Positions 1-11,640 of a stretch of 64,000 bases of DNA are shown here, piece by piece. Source of the DNA: Chrysoporthe austroafricana (lineage: Eukaryota; Ascomycota; Sordariomycetes; Diaporthales; Cryphonectriaceae); assembly GCA_001051155.2 (NCBI GenBank), contig JYIP02000008.1, positions 1,674,001 through 1,738,000 of the forward strand, in the 5' to 3' direction. The notes under the pieces are model-generated. The model saw nothing but the letters and a program-made list of their open reading frames with translations, had not been told where the DNA came from and did not search any database. Each line of letters opens with the position of its first letter. Position 1 is the first letter of the stretch. The position numbers were made by a program, and so were the translations under genes.

Positions 1-429
1 CAAATCGCTTATATGCTTTAATGCTTATTCCTATAAGCATAGCGATAATATTTCTAGAGGAAGAGTTTAATATAATAAATAAGATCTTTTGTCTGCTTGC
101 TATTTGGGTTGGATTTATAGCCGGTCAGGATATTAAATACCGCCTTTTGATCTGTATCGCTCGCTCGAGCAAGCCGATATATTCCGACGCCTTAGATTTC
201 CGGATAACGGCTTAGCTTCGAGCTGGCAATCCGGATCTCATTGCTCGCTTTGCGAAAGCAATCTGGAAATTATGCTTTGCAAGTCTGGCTTCAATATACG
301 GTTCGCTTAATTATTAAGCAATATATTACTAAGCTATAGCTATATCGCAATATATAATAGCTATACGGGCTTTACTGGATAGTCTTTAATTTACTTGAAT
401 CTTTCAGATTATTTGCTATTATTTTTCAA
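1..429. other. AT-rich flank, no assignable gene
   Basis: An open frame on the plus strand (21-215, then on to about 330 past one stop) gives a hydrophobic N-terminus followed by a mixed sequence. I recognise no family, and the opposite strand is also partly open. It may be the edge of an eroded gene extending left of the window. Nothing else is supportable here. Confidence 0.2.
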
Positions 430-903
430 ATAATATTACTAGGGCTCTAAATAAAGTATAAGTAATACGATCGTTTCCTATACTTTAGCTAAAAGAGCAA
501 ATACGGAAGTTATACTAGATTAACGATTTTGCTATCCATTTATTTCGTCTTATCGCGTCTATTTTGCATTTGAATAAATATCTTGCCGGAATAAAGAGTA
601 AGTAATAACTAGAAGATTGCTATCTGGATATTAATATAAAGAAAATTTCTTATCCGATAATGTTTTCGACAAATTATATAGCAATTAAACGGTTATCGCT
701 AAGCAATAAATTGCTATGCATATCCGAAACGAATATAACTCGCTAATAAGCAAAGTATATATGCAGCTTATAATAATATACTGACGAATTATAGCCGAAG
801 TCGGCCGTACAAGCCAGGCTTTCAGTTTATTATATTTCGTATACCTCTTATAACCCTTATGCTTTACCTTTCCTTGCGAATACCGAATTTGCGAAAAATG
901 CAT
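430..903 (-). pseudogene. unidentified RIP-eroded coding remnant
   Basis: Read on the minus strand from about 903, one frame stays protein-like for roughly 150 codons. The stops inside it are TAA and TAG, as expected where Gln or Trp codons were mutated. The N-terminal third is basic (KVKHKGYKRYTKYNKLK) and is followed by a hydrophobic stretch and a Gln/Asn-rich part. I do not recognise a domain. It lies just upstream of retroelement A and belongs to the older locus that A entered. The strand choice rests on composition only, so this is tentative. Confidence 0.28.
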
Positions 904-1096
904 TTAACTATATAGCTATTACGAAAGTAATACTAACTTCTAGCTACCCGCTTGCCTTTTCTATAGGAAAGTAAATAGCATTTTGCTAAAAGTAAAGCCT
1001 CGATTAACTGGCATACGTATCCTTGTACTGGACAATCAAATTAAGGATAGAAAAAAGATAGCTAAAGCTTTAAAGATATTAAGTAATAAGCTGCAA

Positions 1097-1565
1097 TGTT
1101 ATGACCCACCCAATATGCATGTCATAACAAGGAAGGAAAGGGACAGCACCCAGGCTACCCGGAACGGACCCCCAGGAGCCGAGAGTCCAACACTCTAGTA
1201 TAGACCCATATATGGAACAGGATTATATAATCCAGGGTTAGGGTTTGGACCGATAGGACCGTTATCGGTCCTTTCGATACTACCCTGGACCGAGGAAATC
1301 GGCTTCAACCTTATCGATCCAGGATTAAAGAGCTAGATATATAAAGACATATCCATTACCAGTAGATAGACTCAGTATATAGCTCTTCAGTTATCAATCT
1401 AAATATCAGTTAGACCCTACCATTGATAGCCATATTGGCTTATGAACATTACGAGACGCCCGTAAACCTATCCTGGGACTCAAAACCGTATTTGGCATTT
1501 CTCTTATTAACATAAACCCTTCGATTCTATAGTATTTCTTAGGATTTACTGTAACGTTTATAACA
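1097..1565 (+). repeat. Element A 5' LTR (469 bp)
   Basis: Begins TGTTATGACC and ends GTTTATAACA. It has the same length as the 3' copy at 8172. In the parts I aligned by eye the differences are C/T or G/A transitions, as RIP would leave. U3 holds a TTAGGG-like motif (1238-1243) and an inverted repeat GGACCGATA / TATCGGTCC (1247-1255 and 1263-1271). A TATA box lies at 1338-1345. Confidence 0.95.
1338..1397 (+). promoter_or_regulatory. Element A core promoter and probable transcript start
   Basis: TATATAAA at 1338-1345 is followed 44 bp later by AGTTATCAA (1389-1397). The same pair, TATATAAG/A then CTTTTCAGTTATCAAT, recurs in the LTRs of B, C, D, F, G and H. The second box is complementary to the primer-binding region once RIP transitions are allowed for, so it probably marks the RNA 5' end. 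The start site itself is inferred. Confidence 0.5.
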
Positions 1566-1586
1566 TTTTGACAATTCTTATTCAAG
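1566..1586 (+). promoter_or_regulatory. Element A primer-binding region
   Basis: Directly after the LTR comes TTTTGACAATTCTTATTCAAG. It lacks the TGG start expected for a tRNA CCA-end primer site. Its TTGACAATT pairs with AGTTATCAA in the LTR apart from two positions, both explicable by RIP. The less mutated LTR of element I has AGTTGTCAA, which suggests a perfect 9-bp match in the ancestor. This fits self-priming as known for Tf1-type elements. Confidence 0.5.
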
Positions 1587-1627
1587 ACCGGTTTAGTATA
1601 TACCCCTTGAGCAATACCTAGGATACA

Positions 1628-3670
1628 ATAGCGCCCCAGACCCCGTCTTTATCCAGCAACCAGGCCCTTCAGGAAGAGGTACCGATCATCCTTATTAACG
1701 AGCAATTCCAGCAACAGAATATGGCTCTGTACTAGCAACTTGAAAAAATCAAGAACGAGGTTATCCGCTTTAACGCCTTCTAATAGGCCAAGGCTTTCAA
1801 GCTCGATAAGCCTGGGCCCTATAAAGGCATTCGGGGAGATTTCCAGGCCTTCTTAATACAACTCAAGGCCTATTTCAAATATTACGGAACCCAGTTTAGA
1901 ATTACCTATAACAAAATCGACTTCGCGGGAAGTTGCTTCGAAAGAATTGCATTCCAGTAATAGGAATTAACCTTTCGCGATTATCTGGATAATAGTAAGG
2001 AATTCCGCTTAGAGGATACCAAATGCATTTTCCAGCGCTATGCTAATTTCGAATCGGCCCTTACTAAGACCTTTAGAGACCCGGATGAACGACGTATTGC
2101 AGTACGACAACTAGAGGCATTCCGGCAGACGAATTCGGCCGCGGACTATACGGCCAAATTCCGGTAAATCGTAACCTACCTGGATTACGAAAACGAACCC
2201 TTTATAGATGCCTACTATGCAAGATTCAAAGAAGAAGTCAAAGACGAATTCTATAAGGAAAACCGATCCGAGGAATTCAATAAGTTTATTAATAAAGCAA
2301 TCCGAATCGATAACAGACTATACGAATAATAATAGCAGCGATAGAAGAACTATAATATTATTCCGCAATATTAGCCAAATACTGGGAAGCGCAGGTTTCA
2401 GTATAAGAATAGGAATAGCACGGCTTATTCGGGCATTATATATGCTGGACTTATAAAACTAAATACTCTCGTACGAGAATAATGCAAGGGGGTTATTTAT
2501 TATAATTGCAGCAAAAAAGGCTATATCGCTTGCAATTGTCGATAAGAACGAAAGAAGCGAGAATGGAAGCTAGTTTCAGAAAAATAGCTTAATACCGCTT
2601 AGCGGCAGGAATCCAATTAGCTAGATAAAAATATCTAACCGGAATAAGCAGCGGACCCTGATTATAGCAGCTTTAGCTGGATAGCTTGCTACCGGGATTA
2701 CTGCATATTATACCTTTCGGAAAAGGAAAGTTCAGGATAGTTCTTATGCAAGCCCTAAGGATAATAATAGCTTGCTATAGGCAAAAAAGGCCCATTTTAT
2801 AATACGGTTATCCAAAATAGCGATTCCGATTATTTTAGCAGGAGATTCTTACGGAACGAAAAAGATTTAAGAAAATACCCCTTAAATTACTATCTGGAAT
2901 AGCAATAGAGCAATATAGTAAAAGAAGAAATCGGTACTATATAACCAGAATTACCAATACCCAGTAATATTATCGAGGAATCGATATACCCCGACAGATA
3001 GCCAGATAACCTACTAACTCTAATTCTTAACGAAGAATTATCGAAAGAAATAGCCTATTATTAGCAAAAAGATTGCCAAGATTGCAGCAAATAGATATCC
3101 AAGCATACGGAAGTGGAATATATTATTTATAGGCTTACGATAAAAGAACTTTTCCAAGGCATACTATTTCAAAATAGCGGATGCCTATTCTAAGAAAACG
3201 GAAGGATTAATTATTTATACTTTCGTTATTACGAACTTGCTTGGATTAGCTATATATATTATAACTGCCAGACATATTTCGGCAAGAAAGTCAAATACAA
3301 TTGGTTCCTATTCAAGGAATGGGACCAATTGATCTATCCTGTTACGAAAGAAAGAAGAAATTACAGAAAGGTCCTATATATCGAAAATAATAATGCATAT
3401 ATAAGGCTACCTAACAATTGCCCGCAAATATGTATCGATAGGAAGATTATATAGGAACAATATTATATAATAGCATATTCCATATATGCATAAGATAAGG
3501 CTAAAGAATGGCATAGGCTGCAGAAAATCGAAAAGAATCGGTAACGAAGCTATGCCCAAGCAAAAAGGCTAGCATAGCAAGTAGCGAGAAGCGCCCAGGA
3601 AATCCCAAAAGGGAAAAGTCGTCTATAATGGGATAATAGCCGATCAGGACTACAAGGTTCCTATATGCTA
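1628..3670 (+). pseudogene. Element A gag (RIP-stopped)
   Basis: Structural polyprotein of the retrotransposon particle. The frame starts at an ATA (1628) that was probably ATG. The capsid-like part contains KPGPYKGIRGDFQAFL, typical of fungal Ty3 Gag. A CCHC zinc knuckle lies at 2498-2539, reading YYNCSKKGYIACNC, so the first Cys and the His have become Tyr. The same frame continues for about 370 codons past the knuckle to near 3,660. This includes a second aromatic/Cys-rich segment around 3210-3290, which makes Gag unusually long. Stops are TAG/TAA. Pol follows in the -1 frame. Confidence 0.88.
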
Positions 3671-6600
3671 CTACTAAAGAATACGAAGAATATATTATTC
3701 TGGATGCATATATCAAAGGATAATATTATAGCGTATTATTGGATAGCGGCGTATAAAGAAATTTTATCTTGCCAGAAATCGTTAATAGGGAATAAATTCT
3801 CTAGACGCAGAAAAAGGATTTTTACAAGCTTAATACTATAGAAAGGAAACCGGTCGCGTACAACCTAAACGTAATTGATATGGAAACTGATTACTTACTT
3901 ATCTCGATCCAAAGCTTTACGATAAACGTTACTTTTGATATTACAAATACGGCATAATATAAGTTAATTTTAGGAATACTTTAGCTTAGGAAATATAACT
4001 TTCGAATCGATTGGATTACTAGCCAGATTTTATAGGAATAAGCCGTACTTACTGAAAAGATTACAATTATTAGTAGAAAGAGAGATCTAATTACTAAGGA
4101 TAATACGAGGAAAATGCGCTTAAATAGGCTTACAAATACCCTTAAGGCAAAATAGGAAGCCATAATACAGGGAAAGGTTACGGATACTTTGAACTTCCAA
4201 ACGAAAATTAAGGACGAACCAGAACGATAAATAGCCATTAACTAATAAAGGACTGGTTAGGCACGAAGCAATATAAGGAAATATGAATTATGGAACTATA
4301 AGGAAATATAGCTTCCATAATACGAGTATGCTAGAAGACAATTCGGCTCGGTACTTAGCAAATACCCGAAACCGCTAAAAGCAAGAAAGCCTCAAAAACA
4401 AGAAGCTAGCGAAGCAAGATATATATAATAGTACCTTATATTCTTATAAATCGCAAAAAACGAGGAAAGACTATTACCAGACCTCAAAAACGTACCGCAA
4501 GAATATTATAAGTTCAAGAAATTATAGCAAGGGAAGTTCGATAACGGCTTACCAGAATACGGCCTTTTCGATTACGAAATCTTACTAAAAGAAAGGGCGA
4601 AGCCGCAAAACTACCTTATCTATAAGCTTAACCAAACAAAATTCAAAGCACTCAAGGAATACATTAAAGAAAACTTTAAAAGAGGCTATATACGGAAGTT
4701 ACGATTACTAGCAGGATATTCAATCCTGTTTGTCTTAAAGAAAAACGGCAAGCTGCGACTTTGCGTGGATTACTAGCAGCTTAACGATATTACAATCAAG
4801 AATCGGTATCCCTTACCGCTAATAGGAGAGATGCGAGACTGACTAACTGGAGCAAAATAGTTTATTATTTTGGATCTTAAGGAAGGATATTATTATATTC
4901 GGATTAAGGAAAATAATATCTGGAAGACAGCTTTTAGAACTCGTTACGGACATTTTGAATATATAATCTTACTTTTTGGATTAACTAATATATTCGCATC
5001 TTTCCAAAAAATAATTAATAATATCCTTTGCGAATACTTGAATACTACTATTATTATCTATCTCGATAATATCCTTATCTATTCAAAAAACCTTATAATA
5101 TATAAATAATACGTACGATAAGTATTCTAGATATTATAAGATAATAAATTTCTCGTAAAGCTAACCAAATACTAGTTCTATTAATAGAAAGTCGACTATT
5201 TAAGCTATATTATCGAATTAGGACGAATTAGTATGCAAAAAGATAAAGTTCAGGCAATAAAAGAATAGCTTATACCAGAAAAAACTAAAGAAATCAAAGC
5301 ATTCTTTGGCTATACTAATTTTTACTGATAATTCATTCGAGACTATAATAAGATAGCGCAATTACTTACAGACCTTACAAAAAAGAACTGTATATTCGAA
5401 TGGACTAAGAAAGCGCAAGAGGCATTCGATAGAATTAAGAAACGAGTTATATCAGAACCTATACTTTGCGAAGCAAACCCAAATAAACCATTTGAAATTG
5501 AAACCGATATATCGGATTATATATTTGGCGAACAATTAAGCTAACGAAATAACCAAGAATATTTCAGAATTGTAAGCAACTTTTCAAAAAAATTAAATAG
5601 CCCAGAATTCAATTATAGCATTCCAGATAAAGAGCTTATAGCAATTATAAAAGCATTCGAAAAATAGCAGCATTATTTGATCGGGGCAAAATATCAGATA
5701 ATAATGCATTCAGATTATAAAAACCTAATAACGTTTATAATAATAAAAGTCTTAAACAAATAGCAAATCAGATAGGCAGAATTCCTTTTACAATTTAACT
5801 TAAAAATTGTATATTGCAAGGGATTGGAAAACGGCAAAGCAAATGCATTTAGCAGACAAGCAAATTACTAAAATATAAAACCCAAAGAATTGCAGAATAT
5901 CTTCAGGCAGGATAAAAACGGCAGCTTTATAAATAAAACAAAAGAACTCAATGCGATTATCAGGATCGATAGCAAACAAAAAAAGCCAGAAAATATAACT
6001 ATTAAAGAACAAAACGAATATATCAGGATTATGCATAACGCGCTAGCATATAGCTATTAAGGAATCAGAGCTACTTACGAAAAAATTAAGAGATATTAGA
6101 ACCTATTAGGATTCAGACGAAAAATTGAAAATATCTTACGAGAATGCGATAGCTGCAAGAAGAATAAAATTAAGCATTATAAGCCTTATAGTCTGCTTTA
6201 ACCGTTCTTAGTTCCGGAAATAATTTGGCAATCTATTAGCTGGGATTTTATTACTAAGCTACTTTTCTTACAAGAACCCTTAACTAAAGTACAGTATAAT
6301 AGCATTTTAGTAATGGTTTGCAAATTGAGTAAATACGCTTATTTCCTTCCTTATAAGGAAAGCAGTACGGCAAAAAATCTCGCATATACATTTCTGAAAA
6401 CGGTTATAGCTAACTATAGCATACCCAGAGAAATCATTTCCGATAGAGATAGGAAATTCGTATCGAACTTTTAGTCCTTACTTACAAAACTACTCGGAAT
6501 ATAGCAAAGAATATTTATAGCATTCCACTTATAAACGGATAGACAAACAGAAAAGACTAACTAGATTATCAAACAATATTTGCGATATTATATAAATTAT

Positions 6601-7320
6601 AAATAAAACAATTGGGTTAATTTCCTATTTCTAGCGCAATTCGCATATAATAATGCGGATATAAGCATAACGAAAAAATTACTATTCTATATACTTTACG
6701 GTTATAATCCGATAGCTTATTACGATAAAATATTAGGAGCAAATGCAGAAACTGCAGAAAAGCGGGTTAAAAGGATCAAAAGGGTTCAGGAAGAATTCCA
6801 GAAAGAATTAGAGTTCGTACGGGAAAGAATAACAAAATATGCCAATTCCAAGAGAATTGAAAGACCAATCTTGCAAAAAAAGGATAAAGTCTATTTTGTC
6901 CGATAGAAAGAATATATTAAAATAACTAGGCCTTCTTACTTATTAGACTATAAGAAATTCGGACTATTCAGAATCCTAAAAAGAATCTCAAATATTAATT
7001 TCGAATTCGCATTACTTTATGGAATGAAAATCCATCCAGTATTCCATATTTCACTTTTCGAACTAATATCCAAAATAGCAAAAACAGATAATATAATACA
7101 AGCTGGAAATAACGAACCGGAATACGAAATCGAACGAATCTTTAAATATCGAAAACTAATAAATTATAGAGAATACTTGATTAAATGGAAAGGATATTAT
7201 TTAAGCGAAAATAATTGGGAACCAATCAAAAACTTGATTAATGCAAAACAAGCATTCAAAGCTTACTGGGAAAAACAGTTATTAATGCATATAAGCCTTC
7301 CCAATAGACAGCCCAATTAG
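3661..7320 (+). pseudogene. Element A pol: PR-RT-RNase H-integrase-chromodomain (RIP-stopped)
   Basis: Polyprotein for replication and integration. The protease motif is LLDSG at 3736-3750. RT runs about 4,680-5,110; VLKKNGKLRLCVDY and LLFGLTN are clear, but the catalytic YxDD reads YLDN. The RNase H start IETDISDY is near 5,500. The integrase zinc region (CDSCKKNK, first His lost to Tyr) is near 6,150, and the core (WDFITK, ISDRDRKF) spans 6,240-6,460. The chromodomain is at about 7,120-7,290 (EYEIERIF, YLIKWKGY, NNWEP); chromovirus chromodomains steer integration to heterochromatin. Many Gln/Trp codons are TAA/TAG. The frame is -1 to gag. Confidence 0.93.
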
Positions 7321-7471
7321 GAAACCCGCTATAATACTAATACGACTAGACCCGTAATAGTAAGAAAGAATTATCGATTAATTAAATAGAATTACAGATA
7401 ATAGGATATTATTACCAGTTAATATACAATAATAGGATAGAGAAAACGATTAGTCGAAAAGATTTATTAAA

Positions 7472-7993
7472 TTAGCTAAACAAATAATTAGTATTAAAGG
7501 GACCGGCTATATTTTCCGATTTACTAACCTTAAAAATACTTAGATTTACTATAAACCAATCGATTTTATTTATACTAGACTTAGAGAAACTTTTAGGAAG
7601 CGGCTTTTCGGGCATTAATGCCTCAATACCCCGGTTAGCCTTTTCGGCAGCCAAGCGTTCCGTTTCGGCCTTCTCGGCCTTAATACGTTCCAACTCTTCA
7701 ATTATATCGAAGCCTCGACGAATAGCGCGAGCTATCTTAGAAGCTCACAAACGACGCTATAACCGCAAACGCTGCACTTTAGCATTCGCAGCTATCGCCT
7801 CCTCTTCGGTACGATCCAATTCGGCTTCTATTTTGGAATATTATAGAGTAATCTTGCGCATTTGCGCGGGAATTAAATTACGCATATCGCAATTCCCTTT
7901 TTTCGAACGAACGCATTTAGCGCAGCGAGAAAAGTCTTTCTCGGAAGCCATATATAAAACCCCACGATCCTTACAGGACGAATAAGCAAGCAT
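7472..7993 (-). pseudogene. Element A antisense ORF: Cys-rich, coiled-coil, acidic tail
   Basis: Minus-strand frame of about 174 codons opening with ATG at 7993 and ending at 7472. It lies between the pol stop and the polypurine tract. N-terminus: SSCKD, then RCAKCVRSKKGNCD, a pattern suggesting zinc binding. The middle is rich in Glu, Ala, Lys and Arg (for example ELERIKAEKAETERLAAEKA) and is likely helical or coiled-coil. The tail has PLPKSFS and IDWFIV. The only stops are three TAA/TAG/TGA at likely Gln/Trp/Arg sites. Homologous frames lie at the same place in B, C, D, F, G and H. Function unknown. Confidence 0.7.
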
Positions 7994-8159
7994 AACGACG
8001 CCTCGACAAAAGACAGAAAACCAGAAAGAAAGAGATTGCTCAGTCTTCTTAGAATAAGATTTGAAAACCCTATTCGATATCTCGATTAAGAAAGCATAAT
8101 AGCATATATAAGGGACAAAGGAAAAACTTATAGAAGATCGTTAGAGATAACGATCCATA

Positions 8160-8171
8160 GGAAAGAGATAA
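8160..8171 (+). promoter_or_regulatory. Element A polypurine tract
   Basis: GGAAAGAGATAA abuts the 3' LTR. Equivalent purine runs ending GGATAA or GAGATAA abut the 3' LTR in B, C, D and I, as expected for the plus-strand primer of reverse transcription. Confidence 0.7.
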
Positions 8172-8640
8172 TGTTATGACTTACTCAATATGTATATCAT
8201 AATAAGGAAGGAAAGGGATAGCACTCAAGCTATCCGGAACGGACTTCCAGGAACCGAGAGTCTAACATTCTAGTACAAACCTATATATAGAACAGGATTA
8301 TATAATCCAGGGTTAGGGTTTGGACCGATAGAACTATTGTCGGTCTTTTCGATACTACCCTGGACCGAAGAAATCGGCTTCGACCTTATCGATCCAGGAC
8401 TAAAGAGCTGGATATATAAGGACATATCCATTACCAGTAAATAGACTCAATATATAGCTTTTCAGTCGTTAATCTAAGTATCAGTTGGACCTTACCATTG
8501 ATAGCCATATTGGCTTATGAATATTACGAGACGCCCGTAAACCTGTCCTGGGATTCAAGACCGTACTTGGCATTTCTCTTATTAGTATAAACCTTTCGAT
8601 TCTATAGTATTTCTTAGGATTTGCTGCAGCGTTCATAACA
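8172..8640 (+). repeat. Element A 3' LTR (469 bp)
   Basis: Same length as the 5' LTR, with TG...CA ends intact. In the segments compared it differs from the 5' LTR by transitions. It is followed by the TGCAA duplication. Confidence 0.95.
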
Positions 8641-8930
8641 TGCAATATTTTTTGCCCGACCTATTCGATATTATTATCGAAAATAACATTAGCATATTTT
8701 TCGCAATAATAATATTCTATAAGCATACAATAATGGATAACTGTATTTATTATTTACCGAAAATCTTATTAGTTAAGATTGGCAAAAGCTTTTTCAAATT
8801 TGGTCGTAATTTTGAATTTAAAGCCGATAAACTGAAAAGCAATAAGATACGGGTAATTACTAATAAGTAAATCTCTATTCCGCAAAAGGGAATCCTTTCC
8901 TAACCGTCCTGTAATATATAGGCTGAAATA

Positions 8931-9329
8931 TAATGTTTCTGGCCCGGATATTCGATCGATTTCCGCTTAGAATACCTCTCGAACTGGAATATAAGAGAAA
9001 TTAAATTTCAAATTTTAGCGTCGCTTTTCTATTTCGAACCGTTAGAAATGCCTAATAATTTGCCCAGAATTGTCATTTTCGCTATCAAATATCGCTTTCG
9101 CCCTGAATTATACTTAGCGGAAATGTTTAGAACGATCTATAAGAATGATTTCTATATCGGATTTCGTAACGATAATTCAGAACGCATTGCGTATCTTAGC
9201 ATATCGGGAATTTGGGCCGAATTACGGATTAGCCGGGCATTTTTACGAGAATTTCAAATTTACTTGAAATCTGCCCGAAATAAAATAAAGTTTGGGATTA
9301 AGCTAACTCTGCAAGCTATATACTATTAA
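8931..9329 (+). pseudogene. open frame of unknown nature
   Basis: About 130 codons are open on the plus strand (with ATG at 9048), giving a basic, aromatic-rich sequence. The minus strand of the first half is also largely open and equally protein-like, so the coding strand is uncertain. No family is recognised. It lies directly right of element A in the older locus. It may be a chance opening in AT-rich DNA. Confidence 0.18.
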
Positions 9330-10654
9330 AGCTTGAATAATTGCCTTTGCATATTAAAATTTCTTTAACGAGCAAATTATAGGATTATTTATAATTTATT
9401 GCAAGCATTGGAAATAAAAGAAAAATTAAATAAGATAGAAATCCAGTTCTGTCAAATAAAGCTATTTACTTAATATAATCCTCTAGAATGCATTTCTTTA
9501 AGCATACGCTTATTTAATATTAAAATAACTCTGGGTTATTAGCGCAATTACTGCTATAACCTTTTTAGGAAAAAGTACTTTTCTAAATCTTCCCGGGTTT
9601 ACTTTCGTATTCCTTTCCTTAATTGTATTTGCCAATATCGAATGCCTTAGAATATTTTTATCGAAAATATCGCTATATATACGCCTTATCTATTAAACAA
9701 AATTATAAATTACTAATATTAAGATCTCTTTATTTAAAACTTCGTTTGGACTTTATTGCTTTTGCTAAGCGATAGTAATGAAATTATCAGGTATAAATAT
9801 TGCAAAAAGAGTAATTAGGAAAAATCCCGGAAAGAAATTAGCATATAACTTGTAAATTAAAAGCTTGCTATTTCGTTCGATAAGTATAGCAATTCGTACG
9901 AAATACTTTTATCGGATCTTATTTCCTTTCTTTATTAATATTCGGCTTTTCCCTTTCCAAGATTTATTAATAGCATAAAAGTCTATTATTATGCTGCAAA
10001 ATAGCATTCTATATAGAAACTTGAAACAGATTGCAAAATAATTAAATGAATAATAAAGTTAATCGTAAAATCGGTAAATAGTTAGATTTTGAAAAGATTC
10101 TAGAGAATTTGAATTCAAATATTAGAAATTTGGGAATAAAATAGGCTTTTATATTCCCCAGAAAGTACTTAAGGCAAACTGGAAAGGCATTTCGGCTTTC
10201 CTAGCAGCGCATGCCGGGCTCGTACTTATATTTATTAATTCAGGAAGCGCTATTACTATTTGGAAAATATATTGCAAAATATAAAAGATATTAATAATAA
10301 AGGCAATACTATTGGCCTAATTTAAGCGATAGGTATTTACCCTTATTTATAAATATTCTTAGCGCTTAAACGCTGCCGAAATAATATATATTCTTCTTTA
10401 ATCTATAGAAATATCTAGACTTTTGGTAATAAGAACCGAACCCTTTTTCGGTATAAAGCTCGTTTTGATATCTTGAGATTTTATTTACGGATTGCTTATT
10501 TTAGCTTTGCTTCTTTACTTATATCGTTTTCAAATTCTTTTACGATTATAATATACCGTACCGAAACTTTATAGCATTTCCTCGTATAATAATAAGTTTG
10601 TAATAATTAGCTTATAAGGGAATAGGGTTTGCGCTAAATGCGCGGATATAATAT
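9330..10654. other. AT-rich stretch, nothing supportable
   Basis: Dense TpA and short interrupted frames on both strands. I see no domain, LTR, inverted repeat or tandem array I would defend. Confidence 0.3.
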
Positions 10655-10890
10655 CGGTAATGCTTCCCGATCCGGGCTTGCTGCATATTCTTGGGAGAAC
10701 AAAAGTTATAAATATCGATATTAAGGAAGCTAGCAGCGGCAGAGTAGGTTACGAAAGAATGGATAGCAAGGTAGGCTGCGAGGGGGTAAATAGCAGGGGT
10801 GCTAAAGCCTAAAGCGATAATGCCCAGAATAGTAATACTTGGAATTATAATTCCGAAAAAGAGAATCTATATAGCTAAAACAAACGCCTA
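10655..10890 (+). pseudogene. short polar coding remnant
   Basis: Starting at ATG (10659), a plus-strand frame of about 75 codons is Ser/Asn/Gly-rich and polar, with two TAA stops at likely Gln positions. It is richer in G+C than its surroundings. No family is recognised. It may be a leftover exon of a larger eroded gene. Confidence 0.22.
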
Positions 10891-10989
10891 TTATACTATA
10901 GAATAAGCATCTTATATTAAGTAAATAATATAAAATACGTATTTCATATTTTAATTAGCATTATATTTATACGTATATTTTAGATAATA

Positions 10990-11592
10990 GTTTTCAAAAT
11001 TCAGTTTTCGAATTCCTTTTTTTTAGTTTAGACTATTTCCCAAAATCGATATTAAATTCTATATCTCGCAATCGCTACTTATGCAATTTTGTTATTAATA
11101 CGTATTTTAAAAGCTTAAACTTAAGCTTTCGCATAGCAATAGCTTTACTTTTGCTAATAATTTCTTTTATCCGGCAAGCAAATAGGCTATTGCTATATAC
11201 TAGAATTAATTAGTCGAGTATATTTTCAATTACTTTCTAAATAAAGGGCTTATTCAATACTATAGCTTTTCTTGCAATATTTTTCGTTTCGGTTATAACC
11301 GTTCCGGAAAATAAGCTTAACTATTCCTATTTACTAATCTCTTTCTTTATCCAGCCGGCTTTATCGGGAATATAGATTTTGGGCTCGAAACTTATTGGAT
11401 ATAATACTTATATTATCAAGAATGCCTTTTTAGAAAATTAGATAAAGTCCCGGCCAAATAATAAGAGCGACCTATTCGTAAAATGCTTTGCAATTTCGCT
11501 CCGCTTTTCCCCTTCTCTATTTTAATATCGCATAAAGCTTTCAAATATGCCAAAACCCATAAAGATTAAATATTCGTATCCAATTTCCAAAT
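10990..11592 (-). pseudogene. unidentified RIP-eroded coding remnant
   Basis: A minus-strand frame of about 200 codons reads as a soluble protein, for example FGIFESFMRY, EIAKHFTNRSLLLFGRDF and KIYIPDKAGWIKKEIS. It has roughly eight TAA/TAG stops at positions compatible with Gln or Trp. I do not recognise the family. The plus strand is also partly readable over 11,340-11,590 but has more stops, so I prefer the minus strand with reservations. Confidence 0.3.
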
Positions 11593-11640
11593 TAAATTAA
11601 CTTTACGCATTTTATTACCGTAAAGGCTATAGCTGCAGCT

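Larger units (their letters stand above)
1097..8640 (+). mobile_element. Element A: complete RIP-inactivated Ty3/gypsy chromovirus
   Basis: A 7,544-bp LTR retrotransposon bounded by two 469-bp LTRs that start TGTTATGAC and end ATAACA. A 5-bp target duplication TGCAA lies at 1092-1096 and 8641-8645. Order: LTR, primer-binding region, gag with CCHC knuckle, protease, reverse transcriptase, RNase H, integrase, chromodomain, an antisense frame, polypurine tract, LTR. That domain order with a C-terminal chromodomain defines the chromovirus branch of Ty3/gypsy. The LTR ends and the DSG of the protease are intact, but gag and pol carry many TAG/TAA stops at Gln/Trp positions. It is among the least eroded copies here. 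Confidence 0.97.

Noticed and set aside
1238..1243. TTAGGG units as evidence of a telomere
   Set aside because: Only one or two units, always inside LTR U3 regions; no telomeric array is present.
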